Of a stretch of DNA of 64,000 nt, positions 46,680 through 59,565 are shown piece after piece. The notes beneath the pieces are model-generated. The model was not told the DNA's origin. It did no database searches and saw only the letters and a list, made by a program, of their open reading frames with translations. Source of the DNA: Argopecten irradians (Eukaryota; Mollusca; Bivalvia; Pectinida; Pectinidae); the NCBI RefSeq assembly GCF_041381155.1, contig NC_091134.1, positions 8,030,755 to 8,094,754 on the forward strand, in the 5' to 3' direction. A program made the position numbers and the translations under genes. Position 1 is the first letter of the stretch. Each line of letters begins with the position of its first letter.

Positions 46680-48110
46680 CTAAATGGCTTTCATTATGGT
46701 TTCCCCCTTCAATATAGTGGGCCGCGTTTACCAACTACAGCCAAAAACCTCCGTAGTGCATTACTTTCATCTGATGTTATTAAAGCGAAAATTCAGAAAG
46801 AGCTACAGGCCGGACAAATAGCTGGACCCTTTAACCACCCTCCTTTACCAACTTTACGAATTCCTCTTTAGGTCTAGTTCCAAAAAAGAGATTTTAGAAT
46901 TATCCACCATCTTTCATTTCCTAAGTCTGTTTCTGTTAATGATATTATAGATGAATCTGAATGTGCAGTAAAAACACTAGTATAGATGATGCTATCGAGA
47001 TGATACAGTCATTAGGCCCCGGGTCTCTTCTGGGGAAATCCGACATAAAATCAGCTTTTCGATTATTACCGATATCGCCAGGTGATTTTGACCTACTAGG
47101 TTTTCAAATTGAAGTTTATTTTCTATTTTGACAAATACCTTCCGAGGGGAGCTATTATAAGCTGTGCTTGGTTCGAAAAAATTGCTACATTTTTAGATTG
47201 GTCTGTAAAACATAACATGATTCTCCACAATAACAACATCCAGTCAGCATTACTTCACTATTTGGATGATTTTTTGTTTGGCGGTAAGTCTGACAGACCA
47301 GTGTAAAGTCACAATGAAGGTCTTTTATGACAGCTGTGCTTTATTAGGGATTCCTTTGGCTGATGACAAAACAGTTGGCCCCTGTACAGTGTTAACATTC
47401 TTAGGGGTAGAATTTGATACTATTCATATGATTTTTAAACTTCCGGCCGACAAGTTAGCTAAGTTAAAATCACAAATAGACAACATTTTGAATGAGAAAA
47501 AAATCCCACTTTCAGAACTTCAGTCACTGTTAGGACTGTTAAATTTTGCCTGTCGGGTTGTAAGACCAGGCCGAGCTTTCTATAGGCGGCTCATAGATGC
47601 AACCAAAGGGATTAACAAACCACACCACAAGTTAAGGGTTTATCTCGACATGAAAGGGGATTTGGAGGCATGGTTAGAGTTCTTAAATGAATACAACGGG
47701 GTAACTGTTATGCCTGATCAGTTCTGGACTTCAAATAGTTCTTTGGAACTATATACTGACAGTGCAGGGGCATTGACAAAGGGTACGGTATGTATTTAAA
47801 GGGTCGATAGGCCTTTGCTCCATGGCCTTCTGACTGGAGCGGGTTACCCATTTTTAGAAATATCACTTTCCTGGAGCTACATCCGGTAACTATCACACTC
47901 TATATTTGGGGTAGGGACATGTGTAATAAAAAGGTCCTTTTTCACATCGACAATCAGGCAGTATGTACAATTGTAAACAAACAATCATCGAGGGACCCTT
48001 TAGTCATGAGACATGTTAGGCGTCTAGTAGTGGTGTGTCTTAAATACAACATAATCCTAAAAGCTGAGCATATTGAAGGGTAAAAAAATTCAATAGCTGA
48101 TTCTATTTCT
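46680..48110 (+). other. Ngaro reverse transcriptase and RNase H region (fossil)
   Basis: HYLDDFLF is the RT active-site motif of the DIRS/Ngaro type. TFLGVEFDT and PLSELQSLLGLLNFACRVV follow it, as usual in this family. LELYTDSAG marks the start of RNase H. Confidence 0.8.
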
Positions 48111-48149
48111 CGTTGTCAGTGGGAAAGGTTCAAACTTCTGGCCCGAGAG

Positions 48150-49140
48150 GCGGATCCCAATACAGAAACAATTCCAGCCCGGTTATGGCGGCTCTTAACA
48201 CAGAAGTAAACAGAGTCTTAGCAAATTCTATTGCACATAGTTCCAAAACTACTTATGATACAGCATTTTGTTCATTCCAGACATATCTAGACCAATATAA
48301 TCTTCCCCTAAAATGGCCTATCCCTATATCCTACATCACAAATTACGAGTACATTGCTTTTTTATCCTTAAATGATCGTGCACCAAGTACTGTTTGTACA
48401 TACATCAGTGCTCTTAGTTATTTTCATAAAATTCGCGGTGTGACGGACAACACAAAAATCTTTATAGTATATAAACTCGTGGAGGGAATAAAACGAGAGG
48501 GTAATAGGATTGATATCAGAGCTCCAATTAATCGATTAATCTTTCTTTGCTAGGCAAGTTAATAGTGGCCCTGCCCTCAGTGTGTTCTTCTCATAATAAC
48601 GCTAGTTTGTTCACAGCTGCCTTCAGCTTAGCATTCATGGGTTTTCTTAGGGTAGGAAAATTTACAACAACATTAAAATGTGCCCAGCGGTCTAGGCCCC
48701 TTGAAAAAGGGGATATTTGGTTTACCAGGGAAGGGGACAAAATTCGGGTGTGCATACGATCATCAAAGACCGACCAAAAGGGTCCCTCACATTCATTAAT
48801 AATTTAAAAAACAGCGAATCAATGCGTGTGTCTAGTTCAATCTATGCATAACTATATAAGCAGACGTCCAAATATACTTGAACGACAACTCTCTATTCAC
48901 TACAATGGCCAACCCTTTACTAGGTGTCCTTAAAATTCACTTACATTTTGTGGAATAAGGACTGGTCACTATCGTTCTCATAATTTCCGGATAGGGGCAG
49001 CCACAGAAGCAGCTATTCGATGTATTGATGATGAGACTATCAAATCTTGGGGAAGATGGAGATCTGAGGCCTTAAACTCTATATTAGGATACCAGGGATC
49101 CACTAATAGACTCTATGGGGGTTGGGGTGTATGTGATTAC
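48150..49140 (+). other. Ngaro tyrosine recombinase region (fossil)
   Basis: An N-terminal SAM-like part (NSIAHSSKTTYDTAF...TVCTYISALSYFHK), FSLAFMGFLRVGKFT with the first catalytic Arg, and SHNFRIGAATEA (H-x-x-R) followed by GRWRSEA. This replaces the DDE integrase of LTR elements. Confidence 0.8.
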
Positions 49141-49189
49141 AATTGTAATTTATTGGCAGTAAATTGTGTTAAAGTTGTTTATAGGATCT

Positions 49190-49745
49190 TCTGTCTGGAT
49201 TGTTGGCTCATCATATATCAGATGGGCTGGAACTTATGTCTCTACCTGGCCGGGGGAGCTTCCATGGGGCTGTATGGCCGTTTGGATGTTACAGTCCGCT
49301 GGTATGGCAAGTCAGGAATGAGATGAAGGTAACTTGATGAGACAATCCAGCAACGCCTTAGGTCCTCCCCACCTCCAGCTATGCTCATCATACACCTCGG
49401 GGCCAACGACTTGACCTCCACAAAATCGGTTGACAACATTGATCTGGTCCGATATGTTGCCTAGGTGTTATTGGCATAATGCTGACAAGCCTGTACAGCT
49501 GGACAAGTCAAGAAAAAGAGTGAAAAATGCAGTAAAAAGAATCTTATTAAATAATAATGGGAAAATCATCAATCATCCCACTATAGTGGTTAAGAAAAAT
49601 AGTCTATATATGAATTATGGTACTCATCTTACTATTTTAGGCAATAGTATCTTTAACAATGATATTCAGGGAGCTTTAGAGCGTGTAACCTATCAACCCA
49701 GATTTTTCCGTGAAATAGCTCTTCCTACCTTGTATTTTATGCCGT
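49190..49745 (+). other. Ngaro SGNH hydrolase-like region (fossil)
   Basis: LIIHLGANDL is the G-x-N-D block of SGNH hydrolases; the surrounding order (strand, helix, PTIVV...) fits. A hydrolase gene at this position is known in some Ngaro elements. Confidence 0.6.
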
Positions 49746-49887
49746 AGTCATATCCACTACTTTATTAACATCGGTCAAAGTTCGCAAAGAGTATAGGATG
49801 GGGGTCTGAGAGTCCCGGGGTTGGGGGTACTGAGAATGGCAATAGACCAATTTATGTGGCGTGAGAGGGTTTAGACCCTCTCATGTG

Positions 49888-50220
49888 GCGAGATCCTGGG
49901 GGTCTCTGGAATATGCAGTCCAGGCAGCATATAGCCCAAGTTGTATATGTTAAGTCCTACCCACGTTAACCGAGGAGGGCAGGTTCGGGGGGTATTCCAA
50001 AATATGGAATCCCCAGGATGGATCCACTCACGGGTAACGGAGGGATCCTCTTCACTAGCGATACCGCTAGGGGGTGTTGTCCACCTGCGGGTACCCAGGG
50101 AACAGGTAGAAATTTCGAGGCCATATAGTTCCATCATTGGGTAAAAATTGTAATTGGTATTGCAAGTTTATATATATATTAAACTTGTATGTTGGAAAAA
50201 ATAGTGTCTTGTCTTGTTTT
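49888..50220 (+). repeat. Ngaro repeat B1
   Basis: Shares GGTCTCTGGAATATGCAGTC, TCCACTCACGGGTA and ATTAAACTTGTATGTTGGAA with B2 at 51,589-52,024. B1 is shorter by about 120 bp in the middle. Confidence 0.9.
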
Positions 50221-50418
50221 AATTGAGATTATTAATGCTAAATGTAAAATAATCTCCTTTAAAGCAAGCTATTTCTGTCTTGTTAGAATTAGGGGCAAAG
50301 GACATAACTCTGTTACCCTTTTAGCTTAGATGGCAAGAATGAGAGCGTCTAGCTGATCACGATCTTTCAATCTTCCATAGCCCCCATTATACAATCTATC
50401 AGTTTTGGAAAATTTCTC
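50221..50418 (+). repeat. Ngaro repeat A2
   Basis: Near copy of A1, following B1 without a gap, as expected for the B1-A2 junction. Confidence 0.9.
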
Positions 50419-51588
50419 CCTCCCACCCACCCATTCTATTTAGTACATGTGCATATGAATTGTATACTGCTCTGAGTTATTGTGCTACAGAAATGTGTGC
50501 CTCACCATCCGGCACTCAGGATCACCCAACATTTCATGGAAGTTCTGGAAATTCATATTCGGACAGTCACTGTTATTTCAGTGGACAAGATAGTGTTAAG
50601 GCCTATTGTGTATGTAGTTTGTGATACAGAACTATTCTCTTAACTTGGACAACATTCTTCACGCGGATGGGACAGTTATGTACAATTTCTACATTACTAT
50701 GTTAACATACGTTTAATTTTATATATTTACATTTCCGTTTTCACCTTCCTATATAACCTTACTAACCGGGCAATCGTTTACACTTGCGTAAACGCAGAGG
50801 GGCTGCTGCACAAGAACACAAACCGAAACACTGACTTCCGCCCTTATGTGAATGCGCATCCGGTTAGGCCAAAATATATGCCATGACAAAGGTTCGATAT
50901 CAACATCAGTTTGAATGCAATGGAAAGCATTGTGTTAATATTAAAAACATAAAAAAATGAAAACATATGGAAGAAATGGATTAAAAATGCTTAAGTTATT
51001 GTGGAACTATATTTTATTTACTCCCGGAACTTGACACATTTTCCCGCCAAATTGGAGCCAGCTGTTTCGCGATTCCATCAATTACTCAGCTGTTCCATCA
51101 ATCGTATAACGTTGAAAAAACGAAGTTTTATTTCACCGGAACACTAAATTTAAATGAAATGGTCGGTCGAAATGTAAATATAAGGAATGTTTTTAATTTT
51201 TTGTTGTTTACTGGTGTGTAAACTGCATTTTTTGTACAGATATTTCAACATGACACGCTGACGCGCGTCATTTAAAATATCTGTACAAAAAATGCAGTTT
51301 ACACACCAGTAAACAACAAAAAATAAAAATCATTCCTTAAATCATTTTAGTGTCTAGTCAATTTTATCTACTCATATTCATATACAGGATATTATGTAAT
51401 GAACAATGATTACTTTGTCAAGTGTGATAAGCGTATCGGTTACTATTTGATGTGTTCCATATAAGCACCAATAATAGAACTTTCAACTGGGCATAAGGAT
51501 TCTTTACCAGAAAAAAATATAATTTTAACCAAATGGGGTTTTAAAGGAATATTTCAATAGGTATTTGTCGCAACTAAGTTAAGGAAGG
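50419..51588. other. segment interposed between Ngaro A2 and B2
   Basis: In Ngaro elements A2 normally runs straight into B2; here 1.17 kb intervenes. It holds no gene. Its main structure is a 159 bp hairpin at 51,181-51,339, so it may be a nested non-autonomous element. Confidence 0.5.
51181..51339. repeat. long hairpin, 65 bp arms, 29 bp loop (foldback MITE-like)
   Basis: The left arm 51,181-51,245 (starts TAAGGAATG, contains TGTTTACTGGTGTGTAAACT) pairs with 51,275-51,339 with only about two mismatches. The loop contains the palindrome TGACGCGCGTCA. Confidence 0.92.
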
Positions 51589-52024
51589 GCGAGATCATGA
51601 GGGGTCTCTGGAATATGCAGTCCAGGCACCAGAGGGCAGGTTCGGGAAGGGGGGGTGGGGGTGGGGGAGTATTCCAAAATATGGAATCCCCAGGATTGAT
51701 CCACTCACGGGTACCGGAGGGATCCTCTTCACTAGCGATACAGCTAGGGGTGTTATCCACCTGCGGGTACCCAGGTGACAGGTAGAAATTTCGAGGTAGA
51801 TATCCGAGAGGCACTGGCAGGCCAATAAGTGTTTTTAAACACAGGCGGTCAGGAGATAAAGAGTTTAAAAGAAGGAGAGAACCACCCCCGGGATCTTATC
51901 ATAAATTGAGATAAGCTGTGGCCATATAGTTCCACCATCAGCTAAACATTGTAATTGGTAATGAAAGTTTATATATATATTAAACTTGTATGTTGGAAAA
52001 AATTGGTGTCTTGTCTTGTTTTAA
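51589..52024 (+). repeat. Ngaro repeat B2
   Basis: Near copy of B1 plus an internal block of about 120 bp that B1 lacks. It ends TCTTGTCTTGTTTTAATT, defining the right edge of the element. Confidence 0.9.
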
Positions 52025-53799
52025 TTAATTATTTGTAGTTTAATTGTGAAACCTGTGAAATATACATACCGTGTACATGTAATGCCAGTCAAGTCTATAA
52101 TGCATGATATTCATGGCCAACAGACGATCGCGACGTCATATAACAGTAATTAATGTACTGTTACTCAGAAATTGATTACAACAATATCTATTACCGACAT
52201 TCTTAAAATCAGCTGTGATATCCCAGTGTAAACAAAGTCAAAATTTCAAAAAATGCTCATTTTCAAATCGGCTTGCTTCTGATCATTTTCTGTCAGACGA
52301 ACAAGTAAGGTTAATCTAACCGAGTAAAGCTGCGAGTTCTCAAAACCATCCCATTATTGAAATAAATATATATTCAAGATTGAAGATTCTAACACCAACA
52401 GTGTTTAAAATGCTTTCAAACCAATAAATATGTCGTTCTATAACATTTCCTAAACCTACGTAGTAATCTCGAATTAGGAACACTGAAGCTGCTTGAATAT
52501 CCCGCGCAACATGCGTATCACTGACATTTGTTTTCACCGATTTTTAACCGAAAGGCCGCTTATGTTCACGAAAAAAAAATGGTGGCGTTTAGGTTGATTC
52601 GACTATTTACCGAAAGTTTACTAGGTCAAAATCCAGGTGCCGGAAACACACATAAATTTATAATTAATGGACTCGAAAAGGGAGACTAAAGTCCGGATTT
52701 AACAGGGAAAAGAGAGTGAAGAGTGTGAATTAGATAATACATTTGTGTTGAAATGAAACTATCGGTTTTGTTTCTTGAAATCTAGCTACCTCTCAATATG
52801 GGAGGACGAAAGCAATTGGTTAGATGAGGCATATCTCATCAGCCATATGTTCATCTGGAACCCTCCTGTAGTTGAGAGGTAATATGTATCTATGAATGCA
52901 TAAAGTGATTTGATCAAATGAACCAAGTAAGATTTAAATTATATATTAAGGATATTAGGTTGAATGAAAATAGTATATATGGTTGTGTTGAATGAATCTC
53001 CTCCGGTGTGAGGACACTTAATGTTATGTCATATTATGATTTTTTGAATGAAATTTGATTTGAACCTTAAAAAAAATACAAAAATCGTGGATTATCGAGC
53101 GTTATATTCGCAAGTATATAATGTTAAACTATCTCAAAGACGTGGAATATAAATGATTAATGACATTTCAATGCAAAATATCAACACTTTTGGTTGTCAA
53201 TAATTTTAGATGGCCTCTTATAAGTCAATTGAATTAGGATTGAACTCTTAAGTAAATGCAAAAGGTAACTTTTTTTCTATCTTAGTTTTGAAAAATAGAC
53301 ACGTATTCTTTCAAGAACAAACTAAATTATGTTAAAAGCTTCCTTTAGAATCATTAATTATTAGCATTACTGTTTAATTGCGCAACGTTAAAACAAAATA
53401 TCATATTTCAAGACGATAATGTAGGAGTAAATATTTCATACATCGCACAAACTGTTTACGAATGCCTTGCGGATAGAGCATTAGACTTGCATCAGCTGCA
53501 TGATCGAAATATAGGGTAATAACTTTCCTATCATCGGAAAACAAGCACATGGATGAATGCTCAATCGAAGGCAAAAGTGAGGCGATGTCAAGGGAGACGA
53601 TAGGAAGAAGAACATCGGTTGGGAAGATGAGAAAAGATAATTTTGCTATTTAGACGCATTTTAAGATCGTAAAATAGTGGTAACGGATACAATTTTAACG
53701 CTCTCCCTGTAGGGCAAAAAAGTGCGTCGGCAGGGAATAAAATAACCAAACATACATAGTACATTCAGTTCTCACAAACTATTCCTTGCCTACGAGCGG
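52025..53799. other. no gene seen
   Basis: AT-rich. I find no exon with family resemblance on either strand. Confidence 0.45.
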
Positions 53800-54760
53800 A
53801 ATTTTAATGTACTGTGCAGCTCGACATTCGACATTTAACATTCAGAATTTGAATGCATTGCAAGTCGACATTCGACATTCAAAAATTTAAATGTGGTATA
53901 GCTTGAATTACGACATTCAACAATAAAAAAACTATAACTGGTTACTGAGAACTGACTTTTGAATGTTGTGCAGCTCGACAAACTATATTCAACATTCAGA
54001 ATTTGAATGTTGTGCAGCTCGGCTAACGGCATTTAACATTCAGAATTTGAATGTCGTGCAGCTCGATATACCACATTCAATATTAGAAAAATTGTAACTG
54101 ACCAACGATAACAGACTTTTAAATGCAACATTCAAAATTTGAACAGTATGCAGCTCGATATATGACCTTCAACAATCGACATTAAACTTTTAGAATTTGA
54201 ATGTCATTTTGCTCGACATACAACATTCAAGATTCAGAATGCTATGCAGCTCTACATTTTGAATGTTTTACAGCTCAACATTTGACATTCAGCATTCACA
54301 AACTATACCTGGTTGAGGGGAAAGGACTTTTGAATGTTGTATATCTCGACATATGACAGTCAACATTCAGAATTTGAATGTTGTGACAGTCAACATTCAG
54401 AATTTGAATGTTGTGTAGGTCGACATTCAACTTTCAAAAACTAAAAATAGATGACGAACGAACGGACATTTGAATGTCATGCAGCTCAGTGTAGGGCATT
54501 CAACAAATGTTATAGTTTGTGAATATTCATGACGTATGTCGAGCTGCACGACATTCAATTGTCCGTTCTCGTTGTCCAGTTATAGTTTTTCAATGTTGAA
54601 TGTGGTATGTCGAGCTTTGCGACATTCGAATTCTGAATGTTGAATGTCGTATGTCCAATTACACCAGTGTTCAAATTTTGAATGCTGGCTGTGCTATGTC
54701 GAGGGACACAACTTTCAAATTATGTAAGTTGACTGTCCTATGTCGAGCTACACAACATTA
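53800..54760. repeat. field of short palindromic GAATGTTG/GCAGCTCGACATTC repeats
   Basis: Modules of about 45 bp (GTGCAGCTCGACATTC...CATTCAGAATTTGAATGT) and about 90 bp (with ACTATAACTGGTTACTGAGA and ACTTTTGAATG) alternate irregularly. Modules face one way up to about 54,500 (GTGCAGCTCGA) and the other way from 54,540 (TCGAGCTGCAC). The core ACATTCAGAATTTGAATGT is itself near-palindromic. Confidence 0.85.
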
Positions 54761-56164
54761 TTGAAAGTCACGGTTTACCATTAATTATTATACGTTGCTA
54801 AGGTGTTGCCAAGGTTGACAGATTGACAATTGTAATATAGCGACAATGTACAAAGTAACACATTTAGTGTAGGTGTGATCAACTTTAAAAGTCGAATGTC
54901 TGGTGATCAATAATGAAGGGGCTTGTCTTCATTCTTAACAACTGACAAACATCTATAAATTTGGTAATTTTGGTTTTCTATCGAAGTTTGAAATGTAATG
55001 GTATGTCTATTATATTACTTATTCAAAAGATAATTGATCATTGAAGATGGCCCGCATAATGATAAGTTTAAGTTGAAATTTAAATAAACAGAAATCGTTT
55101 GTGAAGCCATTCATGTTCGTCTTCTGTATCGTTATATAAACTTCCGTATATAAGGAAAAAAATGTTTACAATGTAAATATCACAAACATAAGTATTACAT
55201 TTACTCCCATATCTCTTCTTTTTTGTCGTACTGTAGTTATATAGAAGATATCTTCTAGCTCCCAATGTCACTTATAGATACACCAATCAAAGAGAAACTA
55301 CACTAATAATACCCTAACTCACAATGTCACTGATATATATGCCAAATAGAAAGAAACCTGTTACTAATGACAGAGTCAAGAATATTGCTAATTTTAAGAT
55401 AGTGTAAAATAATTAAGATGAACTTACTTGGTTACACAGGATGTTGGAAAATGTCGCTTCTGTCCTCTTGATCAAACCTTTCTCTGTGTAAACTCGTTCT
55501 CGACTTTTCAATTTACTTGAATAGGTGTTGTGTTGCTATGGAAACAGACTTACGCGCACACGCTCAAGTGAAAACTGTGAAAAATAAGGCCGGTATTTCT
55601 CTCAGTATGTCAATCGTTAAACAGAATATAAGGAAATCGTGTTTCTACCACAATACGTACGCGTCGTGCTTTTTAACTCTCGAGCAACTGTATTATATTA
55701 ATGTGGGGATGTAGGATAAGTATTATAGATATTCCACAAGTAAAAATGGAAAATGAAAATGTGACAAATAGTTTATTGATCAATATTTCTAGCTTTCCTA
55801 AATTGTAAGATTTACATCGAACTTACTTCTCCTTAGTATCACGTAACAAATTGTAAACATCATCTATACTCGAATGACGTCATGTAAATGTCTTATACAG
55901 TTAATGAAAACTTATGAAAACAGAACTTCTGTAAAGTATCATTTGAATGTTATCTAATAAATATATATACAGAGCTAATTATCTCGTTTTAACGCGTTAG
56001 TTATCTCGTTTTAAAGATCTGCTCTGGTTAGGTTTTAGTCTTGTTGAAGTCTCGTTTCAACATTAATCAGTTTTTGTGATTTAAAAAAAATAATTGTAGC
56101 AAGTTACCATATAGAAAATATGTCAAAAATTAGGCGTGTATTGTTTCTATATTTTCAGAAATGA
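54761..56164. other. no confirmed gene; possible 5' exon near 55,429-55,510 on minus
   Basis: On minus a CCAA|GTAAGTTC donor lies at about 55,428. An X-box-like GTTGCTATGGAAAC lies just upstream at 55,532. A stretch reading YNDTEDEHEWLHKRFLF (55,080-55,140, minus) could be coding. None of this is decisive. Confidence 0.3.
55532..55545. promoter_or_regulatory. X-box-like (RFX) motif
   Basis: GTTGCTATGGAAAC fits RYYNYYATRRNRAC. About one such match is expected by chance in a window this size, so support comes only from its place about 20-100 bp above a possible first exon. Confidence 0.25.
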
Positions 56165-56300
56165 CATAAACGATACACGTCATTTGAACAATAATTGGTG
56201 TTTAATCATATATGTCTAATTGACACAAAAATAATATAAAATAGTTTATTTTGTTTCCGGTGCATGCGCAATCAGTACTTCATTCCACATGGGAAATAGT
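56165..56300 (-). repeat. dispersed repeat, copy 2 of 3 (inverted)
   Basis: TTGAACAATAATTGGTGTTT and GGTGCATGCGCAATCAGTAC are the reverse complement of 62,620-62,720. Confidence 0.65.
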
Positions 56301-59147
56301 GCTACGGATTTTTTTTCTGGATGCAATTATTGATTTTTAATTATTATCAATAATCTGTAATATAATATGAAAATAATGAATTGGGTCTCGAAAATATTCC
56401 ATGGTACGATTACTACTATGTGCATGTCCATGAAATTGCCTATTAAAATCTCATTAAACTTATGTCTTGAAAATGTTGTGAAATACCCATGAAATCCAAT
56501 GAAATTCAGTTGTGAGAAGTATATGTAGTCACCATCATGATTTCTTGTTGATCTGATTTTTTTTATCGTTTTCAGTGTTGTGAAAAAAGTTCATGACAGT
56601 GAATTGAAGGAAATTTGCAATGCAATGAAAATTATTGATTAACTAGAATCCATGACTATGAAAACAAAACATCCACATATTTTTATTGCCATTAATTTTT
56701 TCTGTTTTGTTTATCATTCATTGCCATATATTTAATTATCACATTTCAAATAATATCGCGCAATATCAAATTTAAATAATTATCACCACAATGAATATTC
56801 ACTAAAAATAACAGTAGTTATGGCAATGAGTTTTTTCTTCTTTCCAAGGTCATAAACTCAGCTTTTCATAGTCATCATTTTTTTTCGTGGCCCGTTTTTC
56901 ATTTATAAAAAAATGGCTATGAAATGAGCCAATAACCAGGATATTGATATGTAATATATATATCACAACCCTTAAAATTAAAGTCCATACACATATAACT
57001 GCAATATGATAGTTTGTTAAACTGGAAAAGTGGTAAAATTCGCCAGAATTTTCATTAGAATTCCGGTTGTATTTCCAGTGAAATTTTCACTGCAACAGAG
57101 ATAAAATACTCCAGAATGTTTATTTTCATTCAATTGCCACTTGTGTTTCCAATGATATTTCCAATATAATTCAAGTAAATTTCTATTGAATTTTCTGTCA
57201 AACCAATACTGAAAATTGTATTGGAATCCTAAATTCTTGCTCAATTCAACATTTGATTAAACAAATTCTTATGTATAATCCATATGATACTATATAACGA
57301 CAGAAGAGTTTGAAGTGAATCACCAACAGTTTACTGTGTCCATTATGTTTCCATATGCTATAAAAAAGTGCTAAGAAAATGTATTATCAAGGACAGCAGC
57401 ATTTAATTTCATTATACATTCCAAGCAAATTGAATTTAGTATTTGTCCAAAATAGAACTATAGTTGTAATGCATGATAGTTAAGATGGAAAATATGATTC
57501 ATTAACAATTGACAAATACACAGACCAATAATATGCATAAGCATGTGCATATGAACACTATAGCAATATTCTTCATTCATTGTGACGTCACCCACAGTAG
57601 ATGGATGACGCTGCGGTGTAAAATTCCAGAAAATCACAGATGCTCGAGTATTAGGCTGTTTCACCACACCCCCTTCAACACTTTAGTGTTTGGATGTTCT
57701 AGTTTGTCATTCCCATATGTTCACAGAAATATCAAACACCATAATTCGCCAGTACGGGATCGACCGTGGCGACCATCCTTTCAAGAATAAATAAAGCTAG
57801 CGTGACGAATCCATCGGTGATAACACCTCCATTTGTGTCTCCGGAGAATATTGACGATGTAGGCGAGAATCGGAAACATTGCCAGACATGTAATATCTCA
57901 GTTCAGAAACTAGTAAATAAGTAATTAGACTGTCGCAAATGCAAGAAAAAGGTATTGCTTGCCATGTCTGAAGAAAGCGTGGAGGAATATTATGTTATAC
58001 GAAGTCGGACATTGGTTTAACCCCTTAACTCTCAAGATGTTTTTGTGGAACTCATGAAAACCCAATGTTTTGTTTCAAAGTGATTTTTCACCCTTTTGCA
58101 TCAACAATTTTGGTAATCAACCCATGTATATTTAGAAACTTCAGATCACATCCTTTACAGATTTTGTAATGATCTTGGGATCGTTTTGAAATTCTCCACC
58201 ATGTTGTAGTTCTTGTTTGGGGAAAAATGATCAACGTCTCCGTTATGTTCCTCCATTTTTATTACGTTCTAATTATACATCAATACATCACTTCCGGTAA
58301 GAATCTCCGGATTTTGGTATACACTAAAAGCGAAAATGGACAATTCCGGAATTAGCTTATCTCCCCTTCGACCATAAGTATGATCTTACCAGATATCTCG
58401 TAGACCAGATAATACATATATATAACAACGGAAAAATAAATCGTTTTTTTTTTTTTGACTTGCGGTCACACTTTTTTTTTATATTTTTTTCTCGAACCCG
58501 AAAATTTACGTGCGCTGCTCCCGACGAACTACTAAATTAATTTGGTGTGGCCTTAATATGATTGATTCTAGAGAACATGTTAATCTTAATCACAAGGCCA
58601 TATCTTATTGATGCTACGGTTAGATTTGAATGTTATGTATACAGTAAAACACAGTTATAAACAAACCTCTGGGGACCTAAAAATTTACTTTGGTAAAGTA
58701 TAGTTAGTTATACACACAGACACGTTATAGAAAGGGAATCGATTTTTGTGTGTTCGTTAATAAACATGTCTTACTGTATTGAGCCTTTAAAAAATGTTGA
58801 GAAGATGAAAATTTTTTCTCTAACTTTGAAAGAGAATAACCGTACTCCCATACTGCAGAAATTTTCCATTAACAAATTGTCTCGCTTTTATCATATTAAA
58901 AGCGAATAGTAGGGCAAAGGAAACTAGTCTCAATGCGTTCTTTGGCCTTCCAAAAGTCCTTTTATACCGTAATGATGGTCAAGTTCTGCTTACGGTGTCC
59001 AGTTTTGACCATTGAAATATAATATATATTAATTTCTTCGCATGCAGAGCGATTTTGATGGAAGATTTTATTTTTTCTATTTCATAAGAACTTATACTGG
59101 ATATATTAACACCATTTTTACCGACCGCCTTTGTTTGTCCGACTATT
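56301..59147. other. no gene confirmed
   Basis: AT-rich. A plus-strand piece near 57,840-57,950 (SPENIDDVGENRKHCQTCNI, one stop, CRKCKKK) has two C-x2-C pairs and may be a retroelement ORF1 remnant. A C/T run lies near 58,444-58,490. Nothing else is recognised. Confidence 0.35.
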
Positions 59148-59565
59148 CGCTTTAAAGATGCTCCACTGCTGGCAAATGTTATTTTTTCTCTATCAAAATC
59201 AGGAAAAGACGAATTAGTATTTTTCTTCAGTTACAAAAGTTTGCAAAAAATTGTTATTAAGTCAATTTACGATATTTTTGTCACATTTTGGAATATTTAT
59301 AGTTATTTAAAGGTGCTCCACCGCTGACAAATGTTATGTTTTCTCTATCAAAAACATAAGCAGAGAAATATGTATTTTTCTTCAGTTACAAAAGTTACTT
59401 AATTTACACCATTGAAAAGTTTGATCTTTTCATATTACTTCAAGATAAAAATATCAAAAACAAGGACATAGTCATTCAGATCCCCCGCCAATGGAGATAT
59501 CAAAACTAAAGTAAGTTTGATTGTGGAGACTTATGTGTATGAAAAAACCCAGGAAAAAGTGCAAA
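59148..59565 (+). repeat. molluscan repeat, two tandem copies
   Basis: TTTAAAGATGCTCCACTGCT at 59,152 and TTAAAGGTGCTCCACCGCT at 59,308 each lead into CAAATGTTAT and TTCTTCAGTTACAAAAGTT. A third degenerate copy is at 17,525. Confidence 0.6.

Larger units (their letters stand above)
45408..52024 (+). mobile_element. Ngaro/DIRS-type YR retroelement (fossil)
   Basis: Split direct repeats in the order A1 - coding - B1 A2 - B2 are the signature of Ngaro-type tyrosine-recombinase retrotransposons. The coding part shows, in order, a gag-like region with a Cys/His cluster, reverse transcriptase with RNase H, a tyrosine recombinase and an SGNH hydrolase-like region. The element is broken, with roughly ten interruptions overall. 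A2 and B2 are separated by about 1.2 kb of other sequence. Repeat divergence suggests an old to middle-aged copy. Confidence 0.82.

Noticed and set aside
57458-57790. Overlapping open frames on both strands near 57.5-57.8 kb
   Set aside because: No motif, no splice context and no repeat partner; left as unassigned sequence.
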